Positions 41,254 through 48,719 of a stretch of DNA of 64,000 nt are shown one piece after another. Source of the stretch: CALXOJ01 sp034120015 (GTDB lineage: Bacteria > Spirochaetota > Spirochaetia > JAFGXN01); contig JAXEIF010000025.1 of assembly GCA_034120015.1 (NCBI GenBank), positions 1 through 64,000 of the forward strand. The letters run 5' to 3'. A program made the translations under genes and the position numbers. Position 1 is the first letter of the stretch. Every line of letters starts with the position of its first letter. The notes under the pieces were generated by a model. That model was given only the letters and a program-made list of their open reading frames with translations. It had not been told where the DNA came from and did not search any database.

Positions 41254-41793
41254 TTAAGCCTCCTTCCAGGCCGTCATTTCGGACAGCGGTTTGCGTGCTT
41301 TGCGCCGTTCCCGCGGTATCAGTTCCGTTTTCGGATAACCGAGAGCGATAATAAGCCGCACTTTGCCTTTGCATCCGGCCAAACGGCGTACCGCTTTTTC
41401 CTTAAACCAGCCGAGAATACAGGACGCCAGCCCCTGCGCTGCCGCTTCGGCCGTCAGGTAAGCGGACAGAATACCGATGTCAATCGATTTGTAGTCGTTG
41501 TGTTTCAAAAGCGCACCGACCGCCTCCGACAGATTGTATTTTCCTTCGCTGATAACGACAAAAACCGGCACCTCTTCCGTCCAGCCGTTGATTCCCATTC
41601 CCTGCGTTAACGGCGCCAGTTTACGGGCCGTTTCGCCGGTACAGACCGTCATCATCCACGGCTGACTGTTGCAGGCCGACGGCGCCAGACGGGCGCTTGC
41701 CAGACACGCTTCGATTTTCTCCTTTTCGACGGGACGCGACGCATCGTAGGCGCGCGTGCTTTGTCTCATTTTCGCAATTTCGTTAAAATTCAC
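41254..41793 (-). CDS. Nitroreductase-family protein
   Basis: 179 residues from a GTG start (41793), GGAG 8 nt upstream. Family features: MRQSTRAYDASRPVEKEKIEACLASARLAPSACNSQPW (FMN-binding Arg/Ser and Asn-Gln-Pro-Trp region), DIGILSAYLTAEAAAQGLASCILGWF (Gly-rich helix) and IIALGYPK near the end. NAD(P)H-dependent flavoenzyme; substrate unknown. It sits between the MIF-like gene (12-nt gap) and the exported protein gene (1-nt gap). Confidence 0.92.
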   Translation of the reverse strand: MNFNEIAKMRQSTRAYDASRPVEKEKIEACLASARLAPSACNSQPWMMTVCTGETARKLAPLTQGMGINGWTEEVPVFVVISEGKYNLSEAVGALLKHNDYKSIDIGILSAYLTAEAAAQGLASCILGWFKEKAVRRLAGCKGKVRLIIALGYPKTELIPRERRKARKPLSEMTAWKEA

Positions 41794-41805
41794 GCCGCTG
41801 ACTCC

Positions 41806-42147
41806 CTAAAAATTCGTACCGTTCCAACCCCAGTCGTTCACCGCCTGATAAGTGATGTAAACCGCTTTCGGATCGATACCGAGACGCGATTCGAGGAAAC
41901 GGCAGATTTCGGCCGTCAGTTTTTCGTAAACGTCCCGGGAAAGTTCGCCGACCTGCTGCATCGCAATCAGCGCCCCTTTTTCCATCGGTTTCCCCGCAAA
42001 CCGCAAATCGCAGCGGTCTTCGAGACCGACCATCAGAAACGATTCCGGTTTCCCGGCAATTCCCATCAGTCTGCCGAATTCCGCCGTCAGTCCGGCTCTG
42101 GTTTCTTCGTCCAACGGCAATGTGGTTTTCATTTGAATGAGCGGCAT
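41806..42147 (-). CDS. MIF / phenylpyruvate tautomerase family protein
   Basis: 113 residues. Starts MPLIQMKTTL, so Pro2 becomes the catalytic N-terminal proline after Met removal. Lys-containing loops and the trimer interface resemble macrophage migration inhibitory factor, and the C-terminus NDWGWNGTNF closely parallels the NVGWNGSTF ending of animal MIF. Family members tautomerise phenylpyruvate-like compounds. AGGAGG lies 5 nt upstream. It heads an operon with the nitroreductase and the exported protein and has no signal peptide. Host interaction is possible but unproven. Confidence 0.88.
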   Translation of the reverse strand: MPLIQMKTTLPLDEETRAGLTAEFGRLMGIAGKPESFLMVGLEDRCDLRFAGKPMEKGALIAMQQVGELSRDVYEKLTAEICRFLESRLGIDPKAVYITYQAVNDWGWNGTNF

Positions 42148-42169
42148 AACTCCTCCTGCAGAATGGTTT

Positions 42170-42197
42170 ATTATATCGTAAATATAACGAAAATCAA
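42170..42197 (-). promoter_or_regulatory. Promoter of the MIF-like operon
   Basis: Minus strand: -35 TTGATT (42192-42197), 16-nt spacer, -10 TATAAT (42170-42175). Confidence 0.65.
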
Positions 42198-42210
42198 GCC
42201 GTTTCTTCCG

Positions 42211-42238
42211 TATAAAACGGATTTATATTCGTTTTATA
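42211..42238. promoter_or_regulatory. 9-bp inverted repeat upstream of the MIF operon promoter
   Basis: Arms TATAAAACG (42211-42219) and CGTTTTATA (42230-42238) separated by 10 bp, one helical turn, ending about 14 bp upstream of the -35 box. Position and spacing suit an activator-binding site. Confidence 0.45.
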
Positions 42239-42263
42239 ATACACAGCTTGATGAATAATAATG

Positions 42264-42293
42264 AAAAGCCCTTCCCCGCATCGGGGAAGGGCT
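42264..42293 (-). terminator. Terminator of the InlB-repeat/GH16 operon
   Basis: Perfect 12-bp stem AGCCCTTCCCCG (42267-42278) with CGGGGAAGGGCT (42282-42293), 3-nt loop; on the minus strand it is followed by a short TTTC tract. Confidence 0.8.
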
Positions 42294-42311
42294 GGAATGC
42301 TTTCGGTTTTA

Positions 42312-44096
42312 TTACGGAGTTTGCACGTCAGCAACAGCATAAAATCCGACAGTCTTCACTGTGTAATTAACGGAATTGGTCTGATCACTTCCGTTTGCAT
42401 GCTGGAAAGTCAAAGGCCAATATTCGCCACTCCTAATAGATGAAATACCGGTAATACCGTTTTTGGATGTGATTGCCGCTGTCGTCGGTTTTACCGTATC
42501 GTTAAAACCGAGTATTGCGTTATCGCTTCCGTTGTCAAAAACAAAGTACCTGTTAAACGCATTCTCAGTCGGATTAACCGCCAGTCTCACGTAATCATTT
42601 TTGGAATTCCAGCGTTGGCCACTGCTGTCTCCGGAAGCGGCGACTCCCAACATAAACGAATAATTACCTTTAAACGGAGACCAGCCGTAATCGGCATTAC
42701 TGCCGCCCGCTATGAAAACATTGGCGCAATTGTTACGATCCCATCTTACTTCCACCATCGTTAAGACAATACCGGTTGAACCGTTTAAAGTAAAATTCAG
42801 AATTTTTTTGTTACTACCGCCCGGAGCAACAGAGAAGGAATATCCTTCTTCCCCCACTTCGGTAATCTCATTTTCTCCGTCTTTGACATTTGCTAATGTA
42901 CTTATATCCGTAAAATCAAATACATTAACGGATTTATAAAGAGCATTGTCAAAAATAACCCACTTATCGGGATAAACGGTTAAATTGTCCAATGTCGCCG
43001 AAATCACGGCTTCCGTTCCTTCCTCATTGACCGTATGATACCGGAGTGTAACGGTATATTGGCTGCCTGCCTCCGCGGTATTTGACGGTAACGTCAGGGT
43101 TTTCGCCGCAAAATCATAGGCTGCCGAACCGCTGTCTGTAACCTCAACCGAGACGGATGAAACATAGGCTCCGGCAGGTTCCAGTGTTTCCGTCAGTGAG
43201 ACCGTTGTTCCGCCGATCAGATAGGTGACATCTTCCGGCAAAGTCACCGTCGCCTCCGTCAAAGGTATTTTTCCCCATACCGCATAGAGAGTAATTCCGT
43301 TATTGGCCAAATCCTCTTCCGTGGCTGTCAATTCACCGCCATCGGTATAATCGGCAACGGTTGCTTCGGCTGTTTTTGTCCACCCCTTAAAAGAATAACC
43401 CATGTAGGCTGTAAACTTACAGGCAGTCAAAGCCGTCGGCTGATTGACAAGAACAACCTGGGTATAGGAATCCTGTGCAATCTGACTTTCCGGCGGATTG
43501 CTGTCAAATGTTACCGTCACCGGCGAATTACTTAATGAAGGGATTCCCTTGACCGTCGCCGTACGGCTTTTCTTGTCGTTTGCCGACACCGTTGCCGTAA
43601 AAGTGTACTCTTTTTCGTTCGTTAGCCCGGTGACTGTTGCCGTATCATCGGGATCATTTTGCGGAGTCACTGTCACCGGTTCGCCGGCCCCGTCGTAAGT
43701 GATCTCGATTTTTTCATACAGAATTTGAACGGCATCCCATGTCAGAATCACCTGCCCGTTCCCGCCGACGGCCGCCAGATTCTGAAGCGGAGCCGGTTTC
43801 CATTGCGCATACAGTTTAACCGCGCTGCCGACATTGATTTTTCCTTTGTCGGCATAAGCTTTTCCCGAACCGTCAGCTGCATCGTTCCAACCGTCAAATT
43901 CATACCCGACCCGTTGAAATGTATTGGCATTCAGCGCCGCATCGGTGCCGGTCATCACCTCCTGGTCCGCCATTGTACCGACACCGCCGTTGGGACTGAA
44001 AGAAATTTTTACAGCTTCACCGGTAGCCGTCGGACAGCCGATGAAAGCTGCCGCCAATGTCATTATCATCAGCAATTTTGTATAAAACATTTTCAT
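42312..44096 (-). CDS. Lipoprotein with two InlB/Flg_new repeats and an FN3-like domain
   Basis: 594 residues; signal MKMFYTKLLMIMTLAAAFIGC (Cys21), GGAG 7 nt upstream. Residues ~28-97 form an InlB-type beta-grasp repeat (ISFSPNGGVGT...GYEFDGWNDAADGSG...VKLYAQWK). An FN3-like domain follows (LTWDAVQILYEKIEITYDG). A second InlB repeat lies at ~193-275 (VTFDSNPP...GYSFKGWT...LYAVWGK). The ~210-residue C-terminal domain is rich in Asn/Ser/Gly, with FNRYFVFDNGSDN and VRLAVNPTENAF blocks, and I do not recognise it. It follows the GH16 gene by 16 nt. Probably a surface binding protein accompanying the glycanase. Confidence 0.86.
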   Translation of the reverse strand: MKMFYTKLLMIMTLAAAFIGCPTATGEAVKISFSPNGGVGTMADQEVMTGTDAALNANTFQRVGYEFDGWNDAADGSGKAYADKGKINVGSAVKLYAQWKPAPLQNLAAVGGNGQVILTWDAVQILYEKIEITYDGAGEPVTVTPQNDPDDTATVTGLTNEKEYTFTATVSANDKKSRTATVKGIPSLSNSPVTVTFDSNPPESQIAQDSYTQVVLVNQPTALTACKFTAYMGYSFKGWTKTAEATVADYTDGGELTATEEDLANNGITLYAVWGKIPLTEATVTLPEDVTYLIGGTTVSLTETLEPAGAYVSSVSVEVTDSGSAAYDFAAKTLTLPSNTAEAGSQYTVTLRYHTVNEEGTEAVISATLDNLTVYPDKWVIFDNALYKSVNVFDFTDISTLANVKDGENEITEVGEEGYSFSVAPGGSNKKILNFTLNGSTGIVLTMVEVRWDRNNCANVFIAGGSNADYGWSPFKGNYSFMLGVAASGDSSGQRWNSKNDYVRLAVNPTENAFNRYFVFDNGSDNAILGFNDTVKPTTAAITSKNGITGISSIRSGEYWPLTFQHANGSDQTNSVNYTVKTVGFYAVADVQTP

Positions 44097-44112
44097 CTGT
44101 TATCTCCTTATT

Positions 44113-46227
44113 TTAATTGGATCCTTCGGGAACATAATAAGCAATATAATCGGCTTCCACCCAAACCGGAAGATAATCGGTTTCTGCTGCTGTGGGATTC
44201 CCCCCCCAACCGGGACCGATTTCCGTCGACAGAAAGACATTCATCGGAGCCGACGGGACAGCCTTTAAGGTTTTATTGTATCCGTATTCCGTATAGGATG
44301 TCGCCATTCCGGAAGTATTGACACTCTGGTTCCCGTTCCCGTTTGCAACCGAGATGCCGTTCAATGAAGAATTCAGAGTTCGCGAAGCCTGTGTATTATT
44401 GTCGTTTGCCCGGAAATAGTACATCCAGTTTTTATTGTAGTAATAGGTCACCTGTGTATCCGTCCACTGCAGCGCCAGTGCATACCAGTTATCCTGAACA
44501 TCAGACCCCGAATCGACATTAACTTTGTTATAAAAATAACTCATATAGGTCGATCCGTAAGTGCCCCAGCCGTTATGATACTGGTTGACCTGGTTAATTA
44601 CCTGGGGCAAACCGGCTGTCTGTTCCATCAAATCGAATTCGTGAACCGGCCCGTGCAGCCAGAAGGCAAACCAGGCGCCGTTTCCTATGTTCTTTGTATC
44701 GGAATATCCTTTATAGCGGGTTCGCAGTTTGGCTATGTAAAACCCTTTCCCGTAAAGTCCGTTGGTCACGGCCGCACCGGAAATATAATTTTTGACACTG
44801 CCGGTCGCAATATCGTATCCGGCAAGCGGTTTTGTTTTCCCCGCTCCCAGGTAAAAAATACCGTTATCCGCATCGGCAGCCATATGCTTGGAAAGCAGCA
44901 TACCGTTTTTCGCCTCGACGGTTCGGAAATCCCAAACACCCGATTTTCGCGGATGGGATCCTTTCTGCAACTGCTCGCATCCCCACAGACGGGCAAAATC
45001 GTGTGCCGGGTCGCCTTCCGTTTCCCGTGCGGCCAGATAATCGCTGTTGTTTTTATAGTTCAAGCCGTTAAACGGATAATTAAAATCATCTCCCCAGCTT
45101 AAAACGTATTTGGTGTAACCCTCGACCGCTGTTTCCGAATAGTTTCCCTGATCATCAAGCCAAATTTCGGCGGGGTATTCCCGGCTGCCTTTTACCGTAA
45201 CGGAATCACCGAAAAGTTTATCCGACCCCCATGTTGTTGTCAGCAGACCTATAAAATCGGGCGTTTTACCGGGAACAAGAATCTCGGCATTTGTAACGGA
45301 ACACTTTTTATCCTCTCCCAACGCCAAATCAAACTCATACATACCGGCGTAAGAGGTTCCGTCGGGAACCGTCACTTCACTGCCGGTATTAACCGTCCCG
45401 CTCCAAAGCGCTTTTGTAAAGTCGTAAGAACCGGCTTTTCCGTCCGAAAACCATTTTTCATTCATCAAAACCTCCATATCGGGAAAACTGAAGGCGACCA
45501 GGGCTTTGGCGCTCGGCTCTCCCGTGATATCGGTTTTTCTCAGAATATTCACGTGCGCGGGTGTGATTTCTGCCGACGCCGATTTGATTTGAATACTGCT
45601 CAAATCGGGAAAATCTTTGGTATAGGTTTCGGTGACATCAGTACCGTCTTCCGTTTTAAATTCGAAAGAAACGGAAGCCTGTGTTGCTGTTTTGGGGAAC
45701 CGGACAAATGTATCGCCCGATGTAATCATTTGGCGATCTGCCGGTCCTCCGACAGAAGAAGAGTTCACATAAAGCGATGTCGGTTTTGCTGTTTCCTCGG
45801 ATTCGTCAATATAATCTTTAATACCGCCGAGCCGGAGAACAAAATCCGTTCCGTCGTAACTCCATTCCGTTTCGATCGCTGTCGATTCGCAGATCAGGAC
45901 AATGCTTCCTTTTATCTGAGGATTAACAACCGATGCGGCCGTAACAGTCACCGTACCCGTTTTCAGACCGGTCACGACACCGTAGGCGTCCACCGTTGCC
46001 ACTTCGGTATTATCACTGCTCCATTTTACCGTCTGATCGGCTTTGGCCGGTTGAACCGAGGCATTCAACAATAATGTCCCGTTGAGCGGTAATATTGTTT
46101 CAACGGCCCTGACCGTAACGCCGGACGGTTTGACTTCGATCTGCCCGCCTTCCTCAGGTGTCGGCGGCGGACAGGCCGCAAACATAATTGCCATAATGAC
46201 TGTTAAAAATAAATTGAAAACTTTCAT
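44113..46227 (-). CDS. GH16 glycoside hydrolase lipoprotein with Big2 domain
   Basis: 704 residues from ATG 46227 (GGAGG 8 nt upstream); signal MKVFNLFLTVIMAIMFAAC (Cys19). A Big2-like domain at ~38-115 (VRAVETILPLNGTLLLNASVQPAKADQTVKWSSDN...VTGLKTGTVTVTA) is followed by a beta-rich linker of ~220 residues. The GH16 jelly roll is at ~330-700. The catalytic motif is E530-F-D532-L-M-E535 in GPVHEFDLMEQTAG, the E-x-D-x-x-E form. Upstream blocks YVLSWGDDFN and KNGMLLSKH match the family. GH16 includes laminarinases, agarases and mucin-active endo-beta-galactosidases; specificity is not decided here. Confidence 0.92.
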   Translation of the reverse strand: MKVFNLFLTVIMAIMFAACPPPTPEEGGQIEVKPSGVTVRAVETILPLNGTLLLNASVQPAKADQTVKWSSDNTEVATVDAYGVVTGLKTGTVTVTAASVVNPQIKGSIVLICESTAIETEWSYDGTDFVLRLGGIKDYIDESEETAKPTSLYVNSSSVGGPADRQMITSGDTFVRFPKTATQASVSFEFKTEDGTDVTETYTKDFPDLSSIQIKSASAEITPAHVNILRKTDITGEPSAKALVAFSFPDMEVLMNEKWFSDGKAGSYDFTKALWSGTVNTGSEVTVPDGTSYAGMYEFDLALGEDKKCSVTNAEILVPGKTPDFIGLLTTTWGSDKLFGDSVTVKGSREYPAEIWLDDQGNYSETAVEGYTKYVLSWGDDFNYPFNGLNYKNNSDYLAARETEGDPAHDFARLWGCEQLQKGSHPRKSGVWDFRTVEAKNGMLLSKHMAADADNGIFYLGAGKTKPLAGYDIATGSVKNYISGAAVTNGLYGKGFYIAKLRTRYKGYSDTKNIGNGAWFAFWLHGPVHEFDLMEQTAGLPQVINQVNQYHNGWGTYGSTYMSYFYNKVNVDSGSDVQDNWYALALQWTDTQVTYYYNKNWMYYFRANDNNTQASRTLNSSLNGISVANGNGNQSVNTSGMATSYTEYGYNKTLKAVPSAPMNVFLSTEIGPGWGGNPTAAETDYLPVWVEADYIAYYVPEGSN

Positions 46228-46254
46228 GGTCACTTCCTCCATTAATCCGTACAA

Positions 46255-46331
46255 ATTATAAAGTCTCATATTATAAAAAGTCAAATTTTTTTTAAAAAAA
46301 TTTGACTTTTTTCGCTTTCTGCGGCTATCAT
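46255..46331. promoter_or_regulatory. Symmetrical divergent promoters sharing an 18-bp inverted repeat
   Basis: A perfect dyad (46275-46312) has arms AAAAAGTCAAATTTTTTT and its complement around one T. Each arm contains a -35 box: TTGACT on the minus strand (46279-46284) with -10 TATAAT (46255-46260), and TTGACT on the plus strand (46302-46307) with -10 TATCAT (46326-46331). Both spacers are 18 nt. The GH16 operon and the acyltransferase gene would therefore be fired from mirror-image promoters. Confidence 0.8.
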
Positions 46332-46366
46332 AGATATAGCTTCAATAACGGAAACAGGAACATATT

Positions 46367-47497
46367 ATGAATCCGGCAACAGAAAAAAACAGTTCGCATT
46401 TTCTTATTCTCGACGCTCTGCGCGGTGTCGCCGCACTGATTGTTCTGCTTTACCATATCGGCGAAGCCCACGCCGTCGACCGTTTTACACAAATGTTCAA
46501 TCACGGCTATCTGGCCGTCGATTTCTTTTTTATTCTCTCCGGCTTTGTCATCGGATACGCCTACGACAGCCGCCGGCAGACGCTGTCCGTCGGCAGATTC
46601 TGTCTGAAACGGCTGATCCGTCTGCAACCCATGGTGGTGATCGGAGCGCTGATCGGCGCAATCTTTTTTTATGCCGGCGGCGGCGATCTGGTGACGTCCG
46701 CTCCGCTGTCGCGGGTTCTGCTGCTGACACTGCTCGGGCTGCTGATGATTCCGGTTCCGGCGGCACTCGACGTTCGCGGCTGGGGGGAGGCCTACCCGCT
46801 GAACGGACCGCAGTGGTCGCTTTTTTTCGAATATATTGCCAATCTTCTTTATGTGCTGATTTTCCGTTATCTGCCGAAAGCGGTACTGATTGTTCTGACT
46901 GCCGCGGCCGGGATTGTGACGGCGGTTTTCCTGCTGACGAACCCGAACGGCGATATCATCGGCGGCTGGCAGCTGACACCGGTGCAGTTTTCCGTCGGGA
47001 TGATCCGGCTGCTGTATCCGTTTTTGGCGGGACTGCTGCTGGCCCGCCTCCGTCCGCAAATCAAAATCCCGCTGCCGTTTACCCTGACGGCCGTTCTCCT
47101 CTCCGTTCTGCTGCTGATGCCGCGCATCGGCGGTGCCGAAAACCTGTTTGCCAATGCGCTTTACGAGGCGGTCTGTATTCTGTTTATCTTTCCGCTGATT
47201 ATCGTCATCGGATCGTCGGCCGACGGCATCGGGCGGTTCGCACGCCGGCCGGCCGCCTTTCTGGGACGGATTTCCTATCCGCTTTATCTGATTCATTACC
47301 CGTTTATCTGCATTTACTATAAATACATCAGACAGATGTCTCCCACGACCGCCGGAGCCGTCGGGTATGCCGTTCTGATTGTCGTCGGTTCGATTGGCGC
47401 CGCCGCTCTCATCGAACGGTTCTACGAAAGACCGCTGCGGCGTCTGCTGACCCGAAAAACAGCCGCCGGCGACCGGCAGAGTGTTTCAGACTGTTGA
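46367..47497 (+). CDS. Membrane acyltransferase, OafA/acyltransferase-3 family
   Basis: 376 residues with about ten membrane helices. The family signature is at the start: FLILDALRGVAALIVLLYHIGEAH (conserved Arg and His), GYLAVDFFFILSGFVIGYAYDSRR and a ...CLKRLIRLQPM block. A C-terminal SYPLYLIHYPF segment is also typical. These enzymes acetylate or acylate surface polysaccharides, lipids or peptidoglycan; the acceptor is unknown. The start has AGGA 8 nt upstream. The region is more G+C-rich than the neighbouring lipoprotein genes. The stop codon lies inside the first unit of the palindromic repeat array. Confidence 0.9.
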   Translation: MNPATEKNSSHFLILDALRGVAALIVLLYHIGEAHAVDRFTQMFNHGYLAVDFFFILSGFVIGYAYDSRRQTLSVGRFCLKRLIRLQPMVVIGALIGAIFFYAGGGDLVTSAPLSRVLLLTLLGLLMIPVPAALDVRGWGEAYPLNGPQWSLFFEYIANLLYVLIFRYLPKAVLIVLTAAAGIVTAVFLLTNPNGDIIGGWQLTPVQFSVGMIRLLYPFLAGLLLARLRPQIKIPLPFTLTAVLLSVLLLMPRIGGAENLFANALYEAVCILFIFPLIIVIGSSADGIGRFARRPAAFLGRISYPLYLIHYPFICIYYKYIRQMSPTTAGAVGYAVLIVVGSIGAAALIERFYERPLRRLLTRKTAAGDRQSVSDC

Positions 47498-47655
47498 AAC
47501 ACTTTGTTTCAGACTGCGAAACACTCTGTTTCAGACTGTGAAACAGCCCTGTTTGTGACTGTGAAACAGTGCGTTTGTGACTGTGAATTTTTTTTTGTGA
47601 CTCCGAAAAATTTTTTTCAGACTGTGAAACGACCCTGTTTCAGACTGTAAATAAA
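47481..47655. repeat. Eight tandem 20-23-bp palindromic repeats
   Basis: Units centre on GACTG or a variant at about 47489, 47512, 47534, 47557, 47579, 47599, 47620 and 47643. The best unit is CTGTTTCA-GACTG-TGAAACAG, a perfect 8-bp stem-loop. Unit 1 is AGTGTTTCA-GACTGT-TGAAACACT, where the outer pair differs but still pairs. Units 5 and 6 are degraded into T and A tracts. The period is not a multiple of three and no unique spacers exist. It fills most of the gap between the acyltransferase and Rpn genes. Confidence 0.85.
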
Positions 47656-47725
47656 AAAGCGGCGGCCGGATTGCCCGCACCGCAGCTTCGCCTGTCGTTA
47701 AAAATGACCGATTCGCGTTGAAGAA

Positions 47726-47740
47726 ATCGGTTTAACCGAT
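47726..47740. repeat. 7-bp inverted repeat after the Rpn gene
   Basis: ATCGGTT-T-AACCGAT, 16 nt beyond the stop codon of the Rpn-type gene. It may be a weak terminator; no strong T tract follows. Confidence 0.4.
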
Positions 47741-47755
47741 GACCGCCTTTTACGG

Positions 47756-48592
47756 TTACAGGGAGCGTTGAAGCTCTTCCAGCCGCGTTGGGGTCAGTCC
47801 GGTGAAAGCCGCCACCGTTTCAAGCGGCACCCCCTGTTTTAAAGCGGCCGCCGCGATTTGGAGAATCCCCTCGTCGCGGCCTTCTTTACGGCCTTTTTGT
47901 ATTCCCTCCGATAAACCTTCCTGACGACCTTCTTTGATGCCTTCTTCTTTTCCTTCGCACCATTTGTCGTATAAATCCAATTCATATTTCATATGCGGCC
48001 TCCCGTCGGGAAAGTGTCGTTTGAAGGCGGCCACCTTTTCGGCAAGAGTACGGGCTTCGTCGGTAACGGTTTCGGTGGACAAATAGCGGAGCAGAGCTTT
48101 GAGTTTCGGATCGTCCGCTTTTTCAAACGCACCTATATTATACACGATTTTGACCTGTTCGTCACCTGTTTCTTTTCCGTTCTGCTTCCAAACCGTTTGA
48201 CTCTCATACACCGGGAAGCCGTCGCCGCATAAGTCAAAGTTGCAGATGAAAATCACAAACGATTTTTTGAGTTGATCGTACGGATTGCCACGCAGCAGCG
48301 AATCGACATCGATGGCGGAATGGTAATAGCGCATTCGTTTAACAAGGTTTGTCTTGCGTACCGTCTGCATCTCGATGTTGTAAATCTCTCCGTCGCCTTC
48401 GAGGTAGACATCCATGCGGATGCCCTTTGCCTGCGGAAAAAGGTTGACCTCTTTCTGCGCTTCGAGATAAACCACTTTTTCGATTCTGATGTTCATTAAC
48501 ATTTCCAAGAAGAGTTTGCAGAAATCCTCTTCCCGCATAATCTGACTGAACAGATAATCATCGGTCAATTTTAAATCTTTCCATAATTTCAT
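47756..48592 (-). CDS. Rpn-family / PD-(D/E)XK nuclease (putative transposase-type)
   Basis: 278 residues. The opening KLTDDYLFSQIMREEDFCKLFLEMLM and the nuclease core Asp61 (GIRMDVYLEG), Glu74-x-Gln76 (IEMQ) with Lys80 match the Rpn family (recombination-promoting nucleases, PF12784). The C-terminus (~215-245) is a Glu/Gly/Lys-rich helix (EEGIKEGRQEGLSEGIQKG), typical of multi-copy Rpn proteins in spirochaetes, followed by a short helical end. GGAGG lies 7 nt upstream. These proteins are thought to be horizontally mobile DNA endonucleases, but no terminal repeats are seen. Confidence 0.92.
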   Translation of the reverse strand: MKLWKDLKLTDDYLFSQIMREEDFCKLFLEMLMNIRIEKVVYLEAQKEVNLFPQAKGIRMDVYLEGDGEIYNIEMQTVRKTNLVKRMRYYHSAIDVDSLLRGNPYDQLKKSFVIFICNFDLCGDGFPVYESQTVWKQNGKETGDEQVKIVYNIGAFEKADDPKLKALLRYLSTETVTDEARTLAEKVAAFKRHFPDGRPHMKYELDLYDKWCEGKEEGIKEGRQEGLSEGIQKGRKEGRDEGILQIAAAALKQGVPLETVAAFTGLTPTRLEELQRSL

Positions 48593-48668
48593 CTGATTAC
48601 CTCCGCTGTTATTAATGGCAAAACGGTGTTTTTTCCGATAAATTTTTCATAAATCAGCGGCGATTCGC

Positions 48669-48699
48669 AAAAAAAAAAACAGCCCCATAAGGGGGCTGT
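48669..48699 (-). terminator. Terminator of the LRR lipoprotein gene
   Basis: Stem ACAGCCCC (48679-48686) with GGGGCTGT (48692-48699), 5-nt loop, followed on the minus strand by a run of about eleven T. Confidence 0.9.
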
Positions 48700-48719
48700 C
48701 GTGTGAAGAGAACAAAGTG

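Noticed and set aside
46328..47296. 322-codon open frame antisense to the acyltransferase
   Set aside because: Gln/Arg-rich shadow of a membrane protein gene, typical of complementing hydrophobic codons.
47481..47655. CRISPR array
   Set aside because: Units are adjacent with a ~22-bp period and no unique spacers, and no cas genes are present.
47756..48592. Complete insertion sequence around the Rpn gene
   Set aside because: No terminal inverted repeats or target-site duplication could be found on either side.
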